Shown here one piece after another: positions 27,094 through 36,447 of a DNA stretch of 64,000 nt (position 1 is the first letter of the stretch; each line of letters begins with the position of its first letter). Where the stretch lies: assembly GCA_024691425.1 (NCBI GenBank), contig JAILNQ010000056.1:31969-95968 (forward strand). The letters run 5' to 3'. This DNA comes from Lachnospiraceae bacterium (GTDB lineage: Bacteria > Bacillota > Clostridia > Lachnospirales > Lachnospiraceae). A model generated the notes under the pieces. That model was given only the letters and a program-made list of their open reading frames with translations, did no database searches and was not told the DNA's origin. Made by a program: the position numbers and the translations under genes.

Positions 27094-28170
27094 ATGAAAC
27101 GAGTTATTGCAGGCATGTCGGGCGGCGTCGACAGCGCGGTTGCGGCATTGCTTCTTAAACAATCCGGATATGATGTTATCGGTGTGACGTTGAGGACGTG
27201 GCAGTCTGATGGGACAGGTGAGAGCAGATGCTGCGAAATTGCGGATGCCGAGGCGGCGGCGAAGCAGATCGGGATTCCGTATCACAGCTTCAACTGTACA
27301 TCGGTTTTCGAGGATAAAGTCATTGAGCCGTTTGTCTGCGCATATCTTGAAGGCCGGACTCCGAATCCGTGCATTGAATGCAACAGGTATGTCAAATGGG
27401 AAATGATGGCATACTATGCGAAGGTGCTCGATGCAGACTATATAGCAACAGGCCATTATGCGAATGCCGTAAAGCTCGATAACGGCAGATACACGGTAAG
27501 AACTGCGGATCATGCGGCCAAAGATCAGACATACATGCTCTATAAGCTTACGCAGGAGCAGCTGTCGAGAACGTTGATGCCGCTCGGAAAACTCACAAAA
27601 GAAGAGGTAAGGCAAATAGCGGCCGAAAACGGCATAGGCGTTGCGGCAAAACCGGACTCTCAGGAAATATGTTTTGTACCGGATGATGATTATGCAGGTT
27701 TCATCGAGAAACGTCAGGAAGATCTGCCCGGTGAAGGTGATTTTGTGAACGAATCTGGCGAAGTGCTCGGAAAGCACAGAGGCATAATACACTATACCGT
27801 CGGTCAGCGCAAAGGCCTCGGAATATCAGCAGGACATCCTCTGTATGTCAGCAGGATAGACAGTAAAAAGAATGAAGTAGTCCTTTCGGATGAGGAAGCG
27901 CTCTTTGCCAGAACGGTCGTATGTTCAGATGTGAATTTCCTTAGCATTCCCGGAATCGGGAAAGGTGAGAAAATAAGCTGCAGTGCCCGGATAAGGTATC
28001 ATCATACCCCGGCACCTGCAACGGCCGAAATGAAAGATGACAGGCTCGTGATCACGTTTGATGAGTCGGTAAGGGCCGCGGCCCCCGGACAGTCGGCCGT
28101 GATGTATGACCTGGATGGATGTGTTATCGGCGGAGGCATTATAGTAGGTGCCTGCGATCAGATAGATTGA
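27094..28170 (+). CDS. mnmA: tRNA 2-thiouridine(34) synthase MnmA
   Basis: Thiolates U34 of Lys, Glu and Gln tRNAs, using sulfur from a cysteine desulfurase and ATP. The 358 residues contain the PP-loop AGMSGGVDSAVA at the N-terminus, the catalytic Cys in TPNPCIECNRYVK and the second Cys in SQEICFVPDDDY. The ATG at 27094 is preferred because similarity starts there (MKRVIAGMSGG); the frame is open to 27046. It lies between the Rrf2 gene and metQ, so sulfur metabolism genes are grouped here. Confidence 0.95.
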   Translation: MKRVIAGMSGGVDSAVAALLLKQSGYDVIGVTLRTWQSDGTGESRCCEIADAEAAAKQIGIPYHSFNCTSVFEDKVIEPFVCAYLEGRTPNPCIECNRYVKWEMMAYYAKVLDADYIATGHYANAVKLDNGRYTVRTADHAAKDQTYMLYKLTQEQLSRTLMPLGKLTKEEVRQIAAENGIGVAAKPDSQEICFVPDDDYAGFIEKRQEDLPGEGDFVNESGEVLGKHRGIIHYTVGQRKGLGISAGHPLYVSRIDSKKNEVVLSDEEALFARTVVCSDVNFLSIPGIGKGEKISCSARIRYHHTPAPATAEMKDDRLVITFDESVRAAAPGQSAVMYDLDGCVIGGGIIVGACDQID

Positions 28171-28192
28171 ACAATAGCAGGAGGTAGAGATT

Positions 28193-29002
28193 ATGAAGAA
28201 AAGAATTCTGGTTTTATCAGCAGTCATCGTGCTTGCGCTTTCAGCGCTGCTTTCTGGCTGCGCAACGAAGTCTGCAGGAGATAAGGTCATCAAGATCGGT
28301 GCTACGGTAACCCCGCATTCCGAGATACTTGAGAAGGTTAAGGAGAACCTTGCTTCAAGCGGATATACGCTTGATATCGTTATCTACAATGATTATGTTC
28401 TTCCTAATACCGCGCTTGAGGACGGTGAGCTTGATGCTAACTTCTTCCAGCATATGCCTTATCTGGATGATTTCAACAAGGAGAACGGCACGCACATCGT
28501 AAGCGTTGCTCCGATCCACTTTGAGCCTATGGGAATTTATGCAGGCAAAACGGCCAGCATAGATGAAATGACAGAAGGCGCTACGGTTGCAGTTCCCAAT
28601 GATACGACGAATGAAGCAAGAGCGCTCCTTCTTCTTGAGGCGAACGGTCTCATCAAGCTCAAAGATGGAGCAGGCATCTCGGCAACGGTGCTTGATATCG
28701 ATCATAACCCTCTCGGACTCAACATCGAGGAGCTTGAGGCGGCTCAGGTTCCTAAGGCTATTCAGGACGTTGATCTTGCAGTCGTTAACGGTAACTATGC
28801 TATTGAGGCAGGCCTTGCAGATCCTATCGCAGTTGAGGCTTCAGATTCGCTCGCTGCGGATACTTACGCGAACATCATCTGCGTAAAGGAAGGAAACGAG
28901 AATACGGAGAAGACGAAAGCACTCGTTGATGCAATTCTTCAGGACAACATCAGGGATTTCATCAATTCGTCATATAAGGGCGCTGTAGTTCCGGTATTCT
29001 GA
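28193..29002 (+). CDS. metQ: MetQ/NlpA-family methionine-binding lipoprotein
   Basis: The 269-residue substrate-binding lipoprotein of a methionine importer. A signal peptide ends in the lipobox LSGC (Cys about residue 23). The mature part starts with VIKIGATVTPHSEILE, and FFQHMPYLDDFNKENG and ALLLLEANGLIKL are family hallmarks. A GGAGGTAG site precedes the ATG, only 22 bases after mnmA, so it is probably co-transcribed from upstream. A perfect hairpin follows before metN. Substrate could be D- or L-methionine. Confidence 0.93.
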   Translation: MKKRILVLSAVIVLALSALLSGCATKSAGDKVIKIGATVTPHSEILEKVKENLASSGYTLDIVIYNDYVLPNTALEDGELDANFFQHMPYLDDFNKENGTHIVSVAPIHFEPMGIYAGKTASIDEMTEGATVAVPNDTTNEARALLLLEANGLIKLKDGAGISATVLDIDHNPLGLNIEELEAAQVPKAIQDVDLAVVNGNYAIEAGLADPIAVEASDSLAADTYANIICVKEGNENTEKTKALVDAILQDNIRDFINSSYKGAVVPVF

Positions 29003-29033
29003 TAAATTCACTGCAGAATACTTGTAAATGCTG

Positions 29034-29061
29034 AAACAGGATGTCATATGGCATCCTGTTT
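29034..29061 (+). terminator. Perfect 10-bp hairpin between metQ and metN
   Basis: AAACAGGATG (29034-29043) pairs with CATCCTGTTT (29052-29061) around an eight-base loop. The sequence after it is only moderately T-rich (CGTTGTTTG). It may end part of the transcripts or protect the metQ mRNA end, giving more binding protein than transporter. Confidence 0.7.
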
Positions 29062-29130
29062 CGTTGTTTGCCATAAATGCCCATACATGATATCTTATAT
29101 CTGTATGATTTTTTAGACAGGAGCTATCAG

Positions 29131-30132
29131 ATGATAAGGCTTGAAAACGTTACAAAAGTATTTGAAACAAAAGAAGGCAGCATCACTGCGGCCGACCATG
29201 TCAATCTCGAGGTGAAGGACGGAGAGATCTTCGGCATCATAGGGTTTTCAGGTGCGGGGAAATCAACTCTCGTCAGGTGTCTCAATCTTCTTGAACGCCC
29301 GAGCGAAGGAGAGGTGTGGTTCGGGGATCTGAACCTTACCAAAGCGAGCGAGAAGGAACTGCGTGAGGCAAGAAGAAGCATCGGCATGATCTTCCAGCAG
29401 TTCAACCTGCTTTCGCAGAGGAATGTGATAGACAACATATGCTATCCGCTCGAGATAGCCGGAGTTGACAAGAAGAGTGCGAAAGAGAAGGCTAGAGAGC
29501 TTTTAGATATAGTTGATCTTCGCGATAAGGAGAAAGCTTATCCGGCACAGCTTTCAGGAGGACAGAAGCAGAGGGTAGCGATCGCAAGGGCTCTTGCGAC
29601 CGACCCGAAAGTTCTTCTGTGCGATGAGGCTACAAGCGCTCTCGACCCGCTCACGACAAGAAATATTTTAGAGCTTTTGAAGGACATTAACAGGAAACTC
29701 GGCGTAACGATCGTCATCATCACTCATGAGATGAGAGTGGTCGAGCAGATATGCGACCGTGTCGCGGTCATGAGCGACGGCGTCGTGGAAGAGAGCGGAA
29801 CCGTCGGTGAGATATTCCGTAATCCGAAGTCAGAGACGGCGAGAAAACTTGTTATGCCCGAACAGTCTTCACAGGTCCGCATTCCCACGAAGGATTTCAT
29901 AAGAATAGTATTCGACGGACAGTCGTCATATGAGCCGGTGCTTTCGCAGCTTGTCCTTCATACCGGAATGGAACTCAGCATCTTAGGCGCGAGCACGGAG
30001 GATATCGGCGGAAGTGCATACGGACAGCTGCTCATAGAAAAACCTTCTGATGAGCAGAAACTCAAGGAAATAGAGGAATTCCTGAAGAGCAAAGGTGTTC
30101 ACGCGGAAGCGGTAAGCCTGAAAACTGAATGA
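29131..30132 (+). CDS. metN: Methionine ABC transporter ATP-binding protein MetN
   Basis: The ATPase of the methionine importer. The 333 residues show Walker A GFSGAGKST, Q-loop IFQQFNLL, signature LSGGQKQR, Walker B VLLCDEATSA and the H-loop ITHEM. The C-terminal 90 residues form the NIL/ACT-like domain that binds methionine and inhibits transport. The ATG at 29131 has GACAGGAG upstream and is preferred over an upstream in-frame start at 29077, which would add residues unlike the family. Confidence 0.94.
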   Translation: MIRLENVTKVFETKEGSITAADHVNLEVKDGEIFGIIGFSGAGKSTLVRCLNLLERPSEGEVWFGDLNLTKASEKELREARRSIGMIFQQFNLLSQRNVIDNICYPLEIAGVDKKSAKEKARELLDIVDLRDKEKAYPAQLSGGQKQRVAIARALATDPKVLLCDEATSALDPLTTRNILELLKDINRKLGVTIVIITHEMRVVEQICDRVAVMSDGVVEESGTVGEIFRNPKSETARKLVMPEQSSQVRIPTKDFIRIVFDGQSSYEPVLSQLVLHTGMELSILGASTEDIGGSAYGQLLIEKPSDEQKLKEIEEFLKSKGVHAEAVSLKTE

Positions 30133-30183
30133 TAATTTCCAGTTGGTTACGCTGGACTATAAATGAAAACGGAGGCAGTATAA

Positions 30184-30846
30184 ATGGATGAAAAACTGAT
30201 AGGGCTCCTTGCGGGCGGCATAGGAGAAACATTCTACATGGTCGTAGTATCTACGCTTGCGGCCTATATCATAGGAATACCGCTAGGCGTTCTCGTATAT
30301 GTCACGGGTGAAGGCGGCATACGCCAGAACAAGCCGGTGAATATGGTGTTCAGTCTTATCATAAACGTAGTGAGGTCTGTTCCGTTCCTTATTCTTCTCG
30401 TTGCGATACTTCCGTTCACAAGACTGATCGTCGGTACGACGATAGGTTCGACAGCTTCGATAGTGCCGCTTGTAGTCGCAGCCGCACCTTTTGTTGCAAG
30501 AATGGTCGAGTCGTCGCTGAAAGAAGTGGATCTTGGCGTCATAGAGGCTGCAAAGGCTATGGGATCGACAGACTGGCAGATCATCTGGAAGGTGCTTTTG
30601 CCTGAGGCGAGGCCTTCGCTTCTGCTCGGAATGACGATCGCCTTCGCGACGATACTCGGATATTCCGCTATGGCAGGATTCGTCGGCGGCGGAGGATTAG
30701 GCGCGATCGCGGTCAACTACGGATATTACAGATACCAGACAGGCGTCATGCTCATAACGGTTGCTCTTTTAGTGCTCATCGTCCAGATTTTCCAGGAGGG
30801 CGGTCTGAAGCTCGTGAACCGTATAGACAGAAGGATGAGATCCTGA
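30184..30846 (+). CDS. metI: Methionine ABC transporter permease MetI
   Basis: A 220-residue permease with five membrane helices and the conserved cytoplasmic loop EAAKAMGSTDWQIIWKVLLP that contacts the ATPase. It starts 51 bases after metN with GGAGG upstream and completes the MetQNI importer. Length and layout are standard for the family. Confidence 0.94.
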   Translation: MDEKLIGLLAGGIGETFYMVVVSTLAAYIIGIPLGVLVYVTGEGGIRQNKPVNMVFSLIINVVRSVPFLILLVAILPFTRLIVGTTIGSTASIVPLVVAAAPFVARMVESSLKEVDLGVIEAAKAMGSTDWQIIWKVLLPEARPSLLLGMTIAFATILGYSAMAGFVGGGGLGAIAVNYGYYRYQTGVMLITVALLVLIVQIFQEGGLKLVNRIDRRMRS

Positions 30847-30875
30847 TAAGAGATCACCGAACGAAAGGAAAAGAT

Positions 30876-32708
30876 ATGCGTAGACTTGCTGCAAAAGGAA
30901 ATATGAATGAAAGGATAGATGTGGTCCTTCGCAAGTTCCGTTCAAGGATGACGTCGTATCCTCCGGGAATGTGTCCTATAACTCTTTACAGGTCGCTTCT
31001 GCAGATATCGATGAACCAGTCATGCGGAAAGTGCGTACCGTGCAGGGACGGTCTTTATGAAGTTGATCTTATGCTGAAGGACGTTCTTGAGGGAAATGCC
31101 ACGAAAGAAACACTTTCCGAGATTGAAAGCAAGTGCTTGATGATCGCGGAATCGGCCGACTGTGCCGTCGGTGTCGTCGGCGCTCAGCTGATCCTTGATT
31201 CCCTTATCGAATTCGAGGATGAATACCAGAGCCATATCGAGAGGGGACGCTGCATCGGAAATGCTTCGCAGACCATACCGTGTGTTACGCTCTGCCCGGC
31301 TCATGTGGACGTTCCCGGCTATATCGCCATGATAAAGGAAGAGGATTATGCCGGTGCGGTGAAAGTGATCAGGCAGCGCAATCCTTTCCCGACTGCATGC
31401 GCGCACGTATGCGAGCATCCGTGCGAAAATAAGTGCCGCCGCACGCTCGTCGATGCTCCGTTGAACATAAGAGGTCTCAAAAAATATGCCGTGGATTCTG
31501 CTCCTGCGGATACGGTTACCACACCCGAAGCAAATGTCTCAACGGGCAGGAAGATCGCAGTTGTAGGCGGAGGACCTTCAGGAATGACGGCCGCATATTT
31601 CCTTGCGCTAATGGGGCATTCGGTTGCGATCTTCGAAGAACATGAAAAACTCGGGGGAATGTTACGCTATGGAATACCGGAGTACCGTCTTCCGAAAGTA
31701 CGGCTCGATCAGGATATAAACGCGATACTTTCTGCCGGCGATATAACGGTTAAGACAGGGACGAAGATCGGGAAGGATATCACGCTTCAGCAGCTGAAGG
31801 ACGGATATGATGCGGTCTATATAGGAATAGGAGCTCAGCTCGGGAACAGAATGCCTATGGAGAACGCCGATGCGAAGAACGTGATCCCTGCGGCTGATTT
31901 TCTCCAGGATGTCGCAAACGGAAATTCACCGGATCTTACGGGGAAGAAAGTTGCGCTGATCGGCGGCGGGAACGTTGCGATGGATGCGGCGCGCACGGCA
32001 GTAAGACTCGGTGCCGAGAGCGTTCATGTGTTCACAAGGAAAAGAGATGACTATACTGCGCTTTCAACTGAGATAGAAAGCGCTATGCAGGAAGGAGTCA
32101 GATTCCGGACGCTCCTTAGCTTCCTGAACATAGAGACCGATAATGACACGAACGAAGTAAAAGCCGTTTGGCTGCAGCCAGAGATACTTGCAGAGTTTGA
32201 TGATGCGGGAATGATGACCACGGAACATTCGAGCAATTATCCGTACAGGTTCAAATGCGATTACCTTATTTTCGGAGTCGGACAGAGGAGCGATGTTCAG
32301 CATTTTGAGGAATCCGGCATTCCGATGGTACGCGGCAGGATAGCAGCCGATGAGGCGTGCATGATAGACGGTGCGGAAGGGATTTTCTCCGGAGGAGACT
32401 GCGTGACCGGCCCTTCAACTGCGATAAATGCGATCGCGGCGGGCCAGGTCGCTGCTTACAACATAGACGAATATCTCGGATATCATCACAAAGTTAAAGA
32501 AGAGTGCGATATTCCGCCTGCTTATCCTAATCCTTGCGTTGCGACAGGACGCGCCGAGATCGAGGAGACAGATCCGTTTGAAAGAAGGACGAACTTCGAT
32601 CATGTTGAGATCTCGATGACGTATGAGGAAGCAATGAGAGAGGCCGGAAGATGCCTGCGCTGCGACCATTACGGATGCGGCGTCATGGAAGGAGGCAGGG
32701 GCGAATGA
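30876..32708 (+). CDS. GltD-like FAD/NAD(P) oxidoreductase with NuoF-like Fe-S segment, FDH partner
   Basis: A 610-residue fusion. Residues about 1-115 match the Fe-S end of NuoF-type subunits (SCGKCVPCRDGLYEVDLML). Then comes a glutamate-synthase-small-subunit-like protein: the Cys-rich helical domain (CPAHVDVPGYIAMI, CAHVCEHPCENKCRR) and two dinucleotide folds, VVGGGPSGMTAA (FAD) and IGGGNVAMDAAR (NAD(P)H). There is no FMN/NADH domain of NuoF. The stop overlaps the start of the formate dehydrogenase gene by four bases, so it very likely passes electrons between formate dehydrogenase and NAD(P). It is not the GltD of glutamate synthase: no gltB is near. Confidence 0.85.
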   Translation: MRRLAAKGNMNERIDVVLRKFRSRMTSYPPGMCPITLYRSLLQISMNQSCGKCVPCRDGLYEVDLMLKDVLEGNATKETLSEIESKCLMIAESADCAVGVVGAQLILDSLIEFEDEYQSHIERGRCIGNASQTIPCVTLCPAHVDVPGYIAMIKEEDYAGAVKVIRQRNPFPTACAHVCEHPCENKCRRTLVDAPLNIRGLKKYAVDSAPADTVTTPEANVSTGRKIAVVGGGPSGMTAAYFLALMGHSVAIFEEHEKLGGMLRYGIPEYRLPKVRLDQDINAILSAGDITVKTGTKIGKDITLQQLKDGYDAVYIGIGAQLGNRMPMENADAKNVIPAADFLQDVANGNSPDLTGKKVALIGGGNVAMDAARTAVRLGAESVHVFTRKRDDYTALSTEIESAMQEGVRFRTLLSFLNIETDNDTNEVKAVWLQPEILAEFDDAGMMTTEHSSNYPYRFKCDYLIFGVGQRSDVQHFEESGIPMVRGRIAADEACMIDGAEGIFSGGDCVTGPSTAINAIAAGQVAAYNIDEYLGYHHKVKEECDIPPAYPNPCVATGRAEIEETDPFERRTNFDHVEISMTYEEAMREAGRCLRCDHYGCGVMEGGRGE

Positions 32709-35404
32709 TGAATATCACTATCAACCAAAAAAACTATGAAGCCTCATCTGAAATGACAATACTTGAAGTAGCAAGAGCTAACGGCATTTTCATTCCGACT
32801 CTCTGCTATCTTGAAGGTGTATCCGATGCAGGTTCCTGCCGGCTGTGCATGGTAGAAGCCGAAGGATATGATAATCTTCTTCCTGCATGCAGGACGATGA
32901 TAAAAGACGGCATGGTCATAACGACCGAATCCGAAAAGCTCACCCGTTACAGAAAGGAGATGCTGAAGCTCATACTCACTGATCATGCAAGCGACTGCAT
33001 GAGCTGTCCGGCGAACGGAAAGTGCGAGCTGCAGAGCCTGTGCAACAGATATGATGTCGAGCATGCTGAACATGCCGGGAAACGTGAAAAGGTCGAAAAA
33101 AAATCCGCGATATCTTCCGGCAATCCTTACATAAGCTACAACCCGGCGAAATGCATCCACTGCCAGAGATGCATAAATGCCTGCCATAAGATCGCATGCA
33201 ACGGTGCGCTGAAAAACAGCCGGACGGGGACGTTCAACATAATAGATGCGCCGTTCGGAGATGATTATAAACAGACCGGCTGCGAGACATGCGGAAACTG
33301 CGCGAGCGTCTGTCCTACCGGAGCGCTTACGCTCAACAGGGAAAAATCATACAGGGAGTGGGAGACGAAGAAAGTCCTGACGACCTGTCCGCACTGTGCT
33401 ACGGGCTGCCAGTATTATCTTGTGGTGAAGGACAACGAGATAGTGAACGTGGAGGCGTATAACGGTCCATCTAACCATAAAAGGCTGTGCGTCAAAGGAC
33501 GCAGCGGAAGCTTCGATTTTGTAGGAGCAAAAGACAGGCTCACAACACCTCTCATAAAAGACAGGGCGACGGGGAAATTCCGTGAGGCTTCATGGGAAGA
33601 AGCGATAAAATACACTGCTGATAAGCTCATGGAGATAAAGAAGAAATACGGAAATGAGTCGCTTGCGGGATTTGCATGTTCACGCTCTGCGAATGAGGAC
33701 GTGTACATGGTCCAGAAGATGGTAAGAACCTGCTTTTCGAACAACAACACCGACAACTGCGCGCGCGTGTGCCACTCGGCAACGGTAGCGGGGCTTGCTA
33801 AAACGCTCGGGTCGGGCGCAATGACGAATCCTATACACGACATTACCCATGATGTCGACTGCATACTGCTCGTCGGCTCGAACCCCGAGGAGGCGCATCC
33901 TGTTGTCGGTATGCAGATAAGGAAAGCCGTCAAGAACGGAACGAGGCTCATCGTAGTAGACCCGAGGGACATCGGACTTGCCAGCTGTGCCGACATTCAC
34001 ATAAAGCTCCGCCCAGGAACGAATGTCGCGTTCGCAAACGGAATGATGCATGTGATGATAGAGGAAGACCTTATCGATCACGATTATATAAACGAGAATG
34101 CTGAAGGGTTCGAAGAACTGGGGAAGCTCGTAGAGGAATATACACCTGAGTATGTCGCGAAGATCTGCCACATAGATCCCGAGAACCTGAAAGAGGCCGC
34201 AAGGATGTATGCCCTGGCCAAGAAGGCGCCGATCATATACTGCCTCGGCGTTACCGAGCATTCTACGGGTACCGAAGGAGTCATGTGCATGTCAGACATG
34301 GCGGTCCTTTGCGGTAAGATCGGAAAGAGCGGATGCGGAGTCAATCCTCTTCGCGGACAGAATAACGTGCAGGGAGCCTGCGATATGGGAGCGCTTCCTA
34401 CGGATTATCCGGGATACCAGAAGGTGGATAACGACGAAGTCAGAAAGAAGTTTGAAGAAGCCTGGGGCGTAGAGCTTTCACCGAAGCCCGGCCTTAAGGC
34501 GACCGATGTATTCCCTGCCGCTATTGAAGGAAAGATAAAGGGACTGTATATATGCGGAGAGGATCCTGTCGTTTCAGATCCCGATACGCACCATATCATA
34601 AAGGCGCTCGAAAGCCTCGAATTCTTCGTGATTCAGGAGCTTTTCATGACGAAGACGGCAGAGTATGCAGATGTCATTCTTCCGGGCTGCAGCTACGCTG
34701 AAAAAGAGGGAACGTTCACGAACACCGAACGGAGAGTGCAGAGGATCAGAAAGGCCGTAGAGCCGAGAGGTCTCGCAAGGCTAGATACGGATATAATAAC
34801 TGATCTCATGAATGCAATGGGCTATCCCCAGAAGCATCTTACGAGCGCTGAAATCATGGATGAGATCGCTTCAGTGACTCCGAGCTTTGCAGGTATTTCA
34901 CATGCAAGGCTTGATGCAGGAGAAACGCTGCAGTGGCCGTGCCGTGATAAGAACAGCACGGGAACCCCGATAATGCATGTCGGTCATCCGGCAAGAGGAA
35001 AAGCGCTATTATATGCCGCACCGTTTAAGGAGCCTCAGGAGCTTCCTGACGAGGAATATCCGTTCTCCCTCATGACCGGACGTATTCTTTACCAGTACAA
35101 TGCTGCTGCGATGACAGGGCGTGCACCAGGACTTGTAGACATTGCAGGAGAAGGTTTCATAGAGGTCAATTATAAGGACGCCGAAAGGCTCGGAATAGAA
35201 AACAAAGAGAGAATCCGCGTAAAGAGCAGAAGAGGCGAGATCACCGCCGTGGCAAGGGTCGGAAGGAAAGTATCTGAAGGCGAGACATGGATGCCGTTCC
35301 ACTTTACGGATTCGCCCGTGAACATGCTGACGAACGCGGCACTCGATGAATTCGCGAGAATACCGGAATACAAAGTATGCGCGGTATCCATAGGAAAACT
35401 CTGA
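32705..35404 (+). CDS. fdhA: Formate dehydrogenase catalytic subunit, NuoG-like N-terminus, Cys type
   Basis: An 899-residue molybdenum or tungsten enzyme oxidising formate or reducing CO2. The N-terminus carries a [2Fe-2S] domain (CYLEGVSDAGSCRLC), a His/Cys cluster region (DCMSCPANGKCELQSLC), two ferredoxin-type 4Fe-4S motifs (CIHCQRCINAC, CETCGNCASVC) and then the CPHCATGC cluster of the Mo domain. The active-site residue is Cys356 (ARVCHSATVAG), encoded TGC where selenoenzymes have UGA. Start overlaps the upstream oxidoreductase stop. mobA, needed for its cofactor, lies just downstream on the other strand. A related bifurcating or CO2-reducing role is possible. Confidence 0.92.
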   Translation: MMNITINQKNYEASSEMTILEVARANGIFIPTLCYLEGVSDAGSCRLCMVEAEGYDNLLPACRTMIKDGMVITTESEKLTRYRKEMLKLILTDHASDCMSCPANGKCELQSLCNRYDVEHAEHAGKREKVEKKSAISSGNPYISYNPAKCIHCQRCINACHKIACNGALKNSRTGTFNIIDAPFGDDYKQTGCETCGNCASVCPTGALTLNREKSYREWETKKVLTTCPHCATGCQYYLVVKDNEIVNVEAYNGPSNHKRLCVKGRSGSFDFVGAKDRLTTPLIKDRATGKFREASWEEAIKYTADKLMEIKKKYGNESLAGFACSRSANEDVYMVQKMVRTCFSNNNTDNCARVCHSATVAGLAKTLGSGAMTNPIHDITHDVDCILLVGSNPEEAHPVVGMQIRKAVKNGTRLIVVDPRDIGLASCADIHIKLRPGTNVAFANGMMHVMIEEDLIDHDYINENAEGFEELGKLVEEYTPEYVAKICHIDPENLKEAARMYALAKKAPIIYCLGVTEHSTGTEGVMCMSDMAVLCGKIGKSGCGVNPLRGQNNVQGACDMGALPTDYPGYQKVDNDEVRKKFEEAWGVELSPKPGLKATDVFPAAIEGKIKGLYICGEDPVVSDPDTHHIIKALESLEFFVIQELFMTKTAEYADVILPGCSYAEKEGTFTNTERRVQRIRKAVEPRGLARLDTDIITDLMNAMGYPQKHLTSAEIMDEIASVTPSFAGISHARLDAGETLQWPCRDKNSTGTPIMHVGHPARGKALLYAAPFKEPQELPDEEYPFSLMTGRILYQYNAAAMTGRAPGLVDIAGEGFIEVNYKDAERLGIENKERIRVKSRRGEITAVARVGRKVSEGETWMPFHFTDSPVNMLTNAALDEFARIPEYKVCAVSIGKL

Positions 35405-35410
35405 TGAAGG

Positions 35411-36010
35411 TCATGTCATAGCAATGATTTTCTCATAATCCTCGCGCGTGTTGCAGTTGGCAAGTTCCGAGGCGTCACCGCGAAAATCATGCCGGTGAGT
35501 TTTTATCCGGTTAAGAAGCGCCTTGACGGAAAGGTCATCACCATCGAGCAGCTTTCTGATGACCGTGCTGGTGCACGTGTTATATACGGCAATAAGAGGT
35601 TGAGCGGCGGATGCGGCAGTAAGAACTGTTGCGTCCGCTCCGTTTTTTTTGTGATCATCAAGAAGTTCGTTGAGCGTTTGAGCGGTTATGAAAGGACTGT
35701 CGACGCTGATAGTTAAAGCATACCTGCATTCCGTGGCGTCAAAACATGAGTACAGTCCGCCGAGAGGCCCTCTGTCCTTTATTATGTCCGGAATGATCCT
35801 CACGTTTTCGGCATATTTATATTCGCCCATTAAATCCCGCAGATTTTCAGGTTCTCCGGATACAAGTATTTCTTTTATTCCGAGCCCCTCAAGCTTTAAA
35901 AGCTGAAGCTCCAGCATTGTACGTCCTTCGATCGTAAGGCCGGCTTTGTTTTCGCCCATGCGGCTGCTTTTTCCGCCTGCAAGAATGACGGCGCATGCAT
36001 CCCCTGTCAT
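35411..36010 (-). CDS. mobA: Molybdenum cofactor guanylyltransferase MobA
   Basis: Attaches GMP to molybdopterin to form the guanine-dinucleotide cofactor used by formate dehydrogenases. The 199 residues begin with the nucleotide-binding motif AVILAGGKSSRMGENKA, followed by GPLGGLYSC and SVDSPF, all hallmark elements. It ends six bases from the convergent formate dehydrogenase gene and overlaps the upstream gene by four bases. Presence here fits a bis-MGD cofactor for the neighbour. Confidence 0.95.
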   Translation of the reverse strand: MTGDACAVILAGGKSSRMGENKAGLTIEGRTMLELQLLKLEGLGIKEILVSGEPENLRDLMGEYKYAENVRIIPDIIKDRGPLGGLYSCFDATECRYALTISVDSPFITAQTLNELLDDHKKNGADATVLTAASAAQPLIAVYNTCTSTVIRKLLDGDDLSVKALLNRIKTHRHDFRGDASELANCNTREDYEKIIAMT

Positions 36011-36447
36011 TTTATTTCTATCCTCACAACATTTTTGACATCCCTCTTTGAATCTTCGTCACCGAAAACTATAAGGCGGATTTTACCGTCATCATCGATC
36101 AGATAGGCTTTTCCGTCGGATAGAGCTTCCTCAGATGTAAGGCTTGCGCTGTATTCATCATCTGAATATACAGAAATCTCGGAAAAATCGCCGATGTTTG
36201 CAAGAGCGGGAATCGAAGAGACAGGGAACCCTTCCGTGTCGATTGTCTTCACTTCGCCTTTTTTATTTTTTACCGTGCCGCTTACGTGCGACTTGTCAAG
36301 GTCGGCATAAGTTACAGTGATCTCTTTGCCTGCGCATCTTATCAGCAGATCTCCGGGCTTTACTGAAGCCCTTGAGAAAAGATAAATAAATGCGAGCAAT
36401 GCCGTGACTGCGATCAGCGATAAGATGACAGCGATTCTTTTTTTCAT
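36007..36447 (-). CDS. Exported small protein, SUOX/molybdopterin-fold-like
   Basis: A 146-residue protein with an N-terminal signal or anchor helix (about 5-25) and an extracytoplasmic domain. Its second half (YSDDEYSASLTSEEALS, then a short spacer and DDGKIRLIVFGDED, ending in VKNVVRIEIK) resembles the end of sulfite-oxidase-fold molybdopterin domains. It lacks the rest of that fold, so cofactor binding is uncertain. It overlaps both neighbours by four bases in an operon with an ECF-S-like protein and mobA. The resemblance is by eye only; it could also be an unrelated lipoprotein-like partner. Confidence 0.6.
   Translation of the reverse strand: MKKRIAVILSLIAVTALLAFIYLFSRASVKPGDLLIRCAGKEITVTYADLDKSHVSGTVKNKKGEVKTIDTEGFPVSSIPALANIGDFSEISVYSDDEYSASLTSEEALSDGKAYLIDDDGKIRLIVFGDEDSKRDVKNVVRIEIK

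Noticed and set aside
28171..28192. SAM riboswitch before metQ
   Set aside because: Only 22 bases separate mnmA and metQ, too few for such an element.
30876..32708. Small subunit of glutamate synthase
   Set aside because: No gltB is near, the N-terminus is NuoF-like, and the gene overlaps formate dehydrogenase.
33770..33772. Possible selenocysteine in formate dehydrogenase
   Set aside because: The codon at the active site is TGC, so the enzyme is the Cys type.
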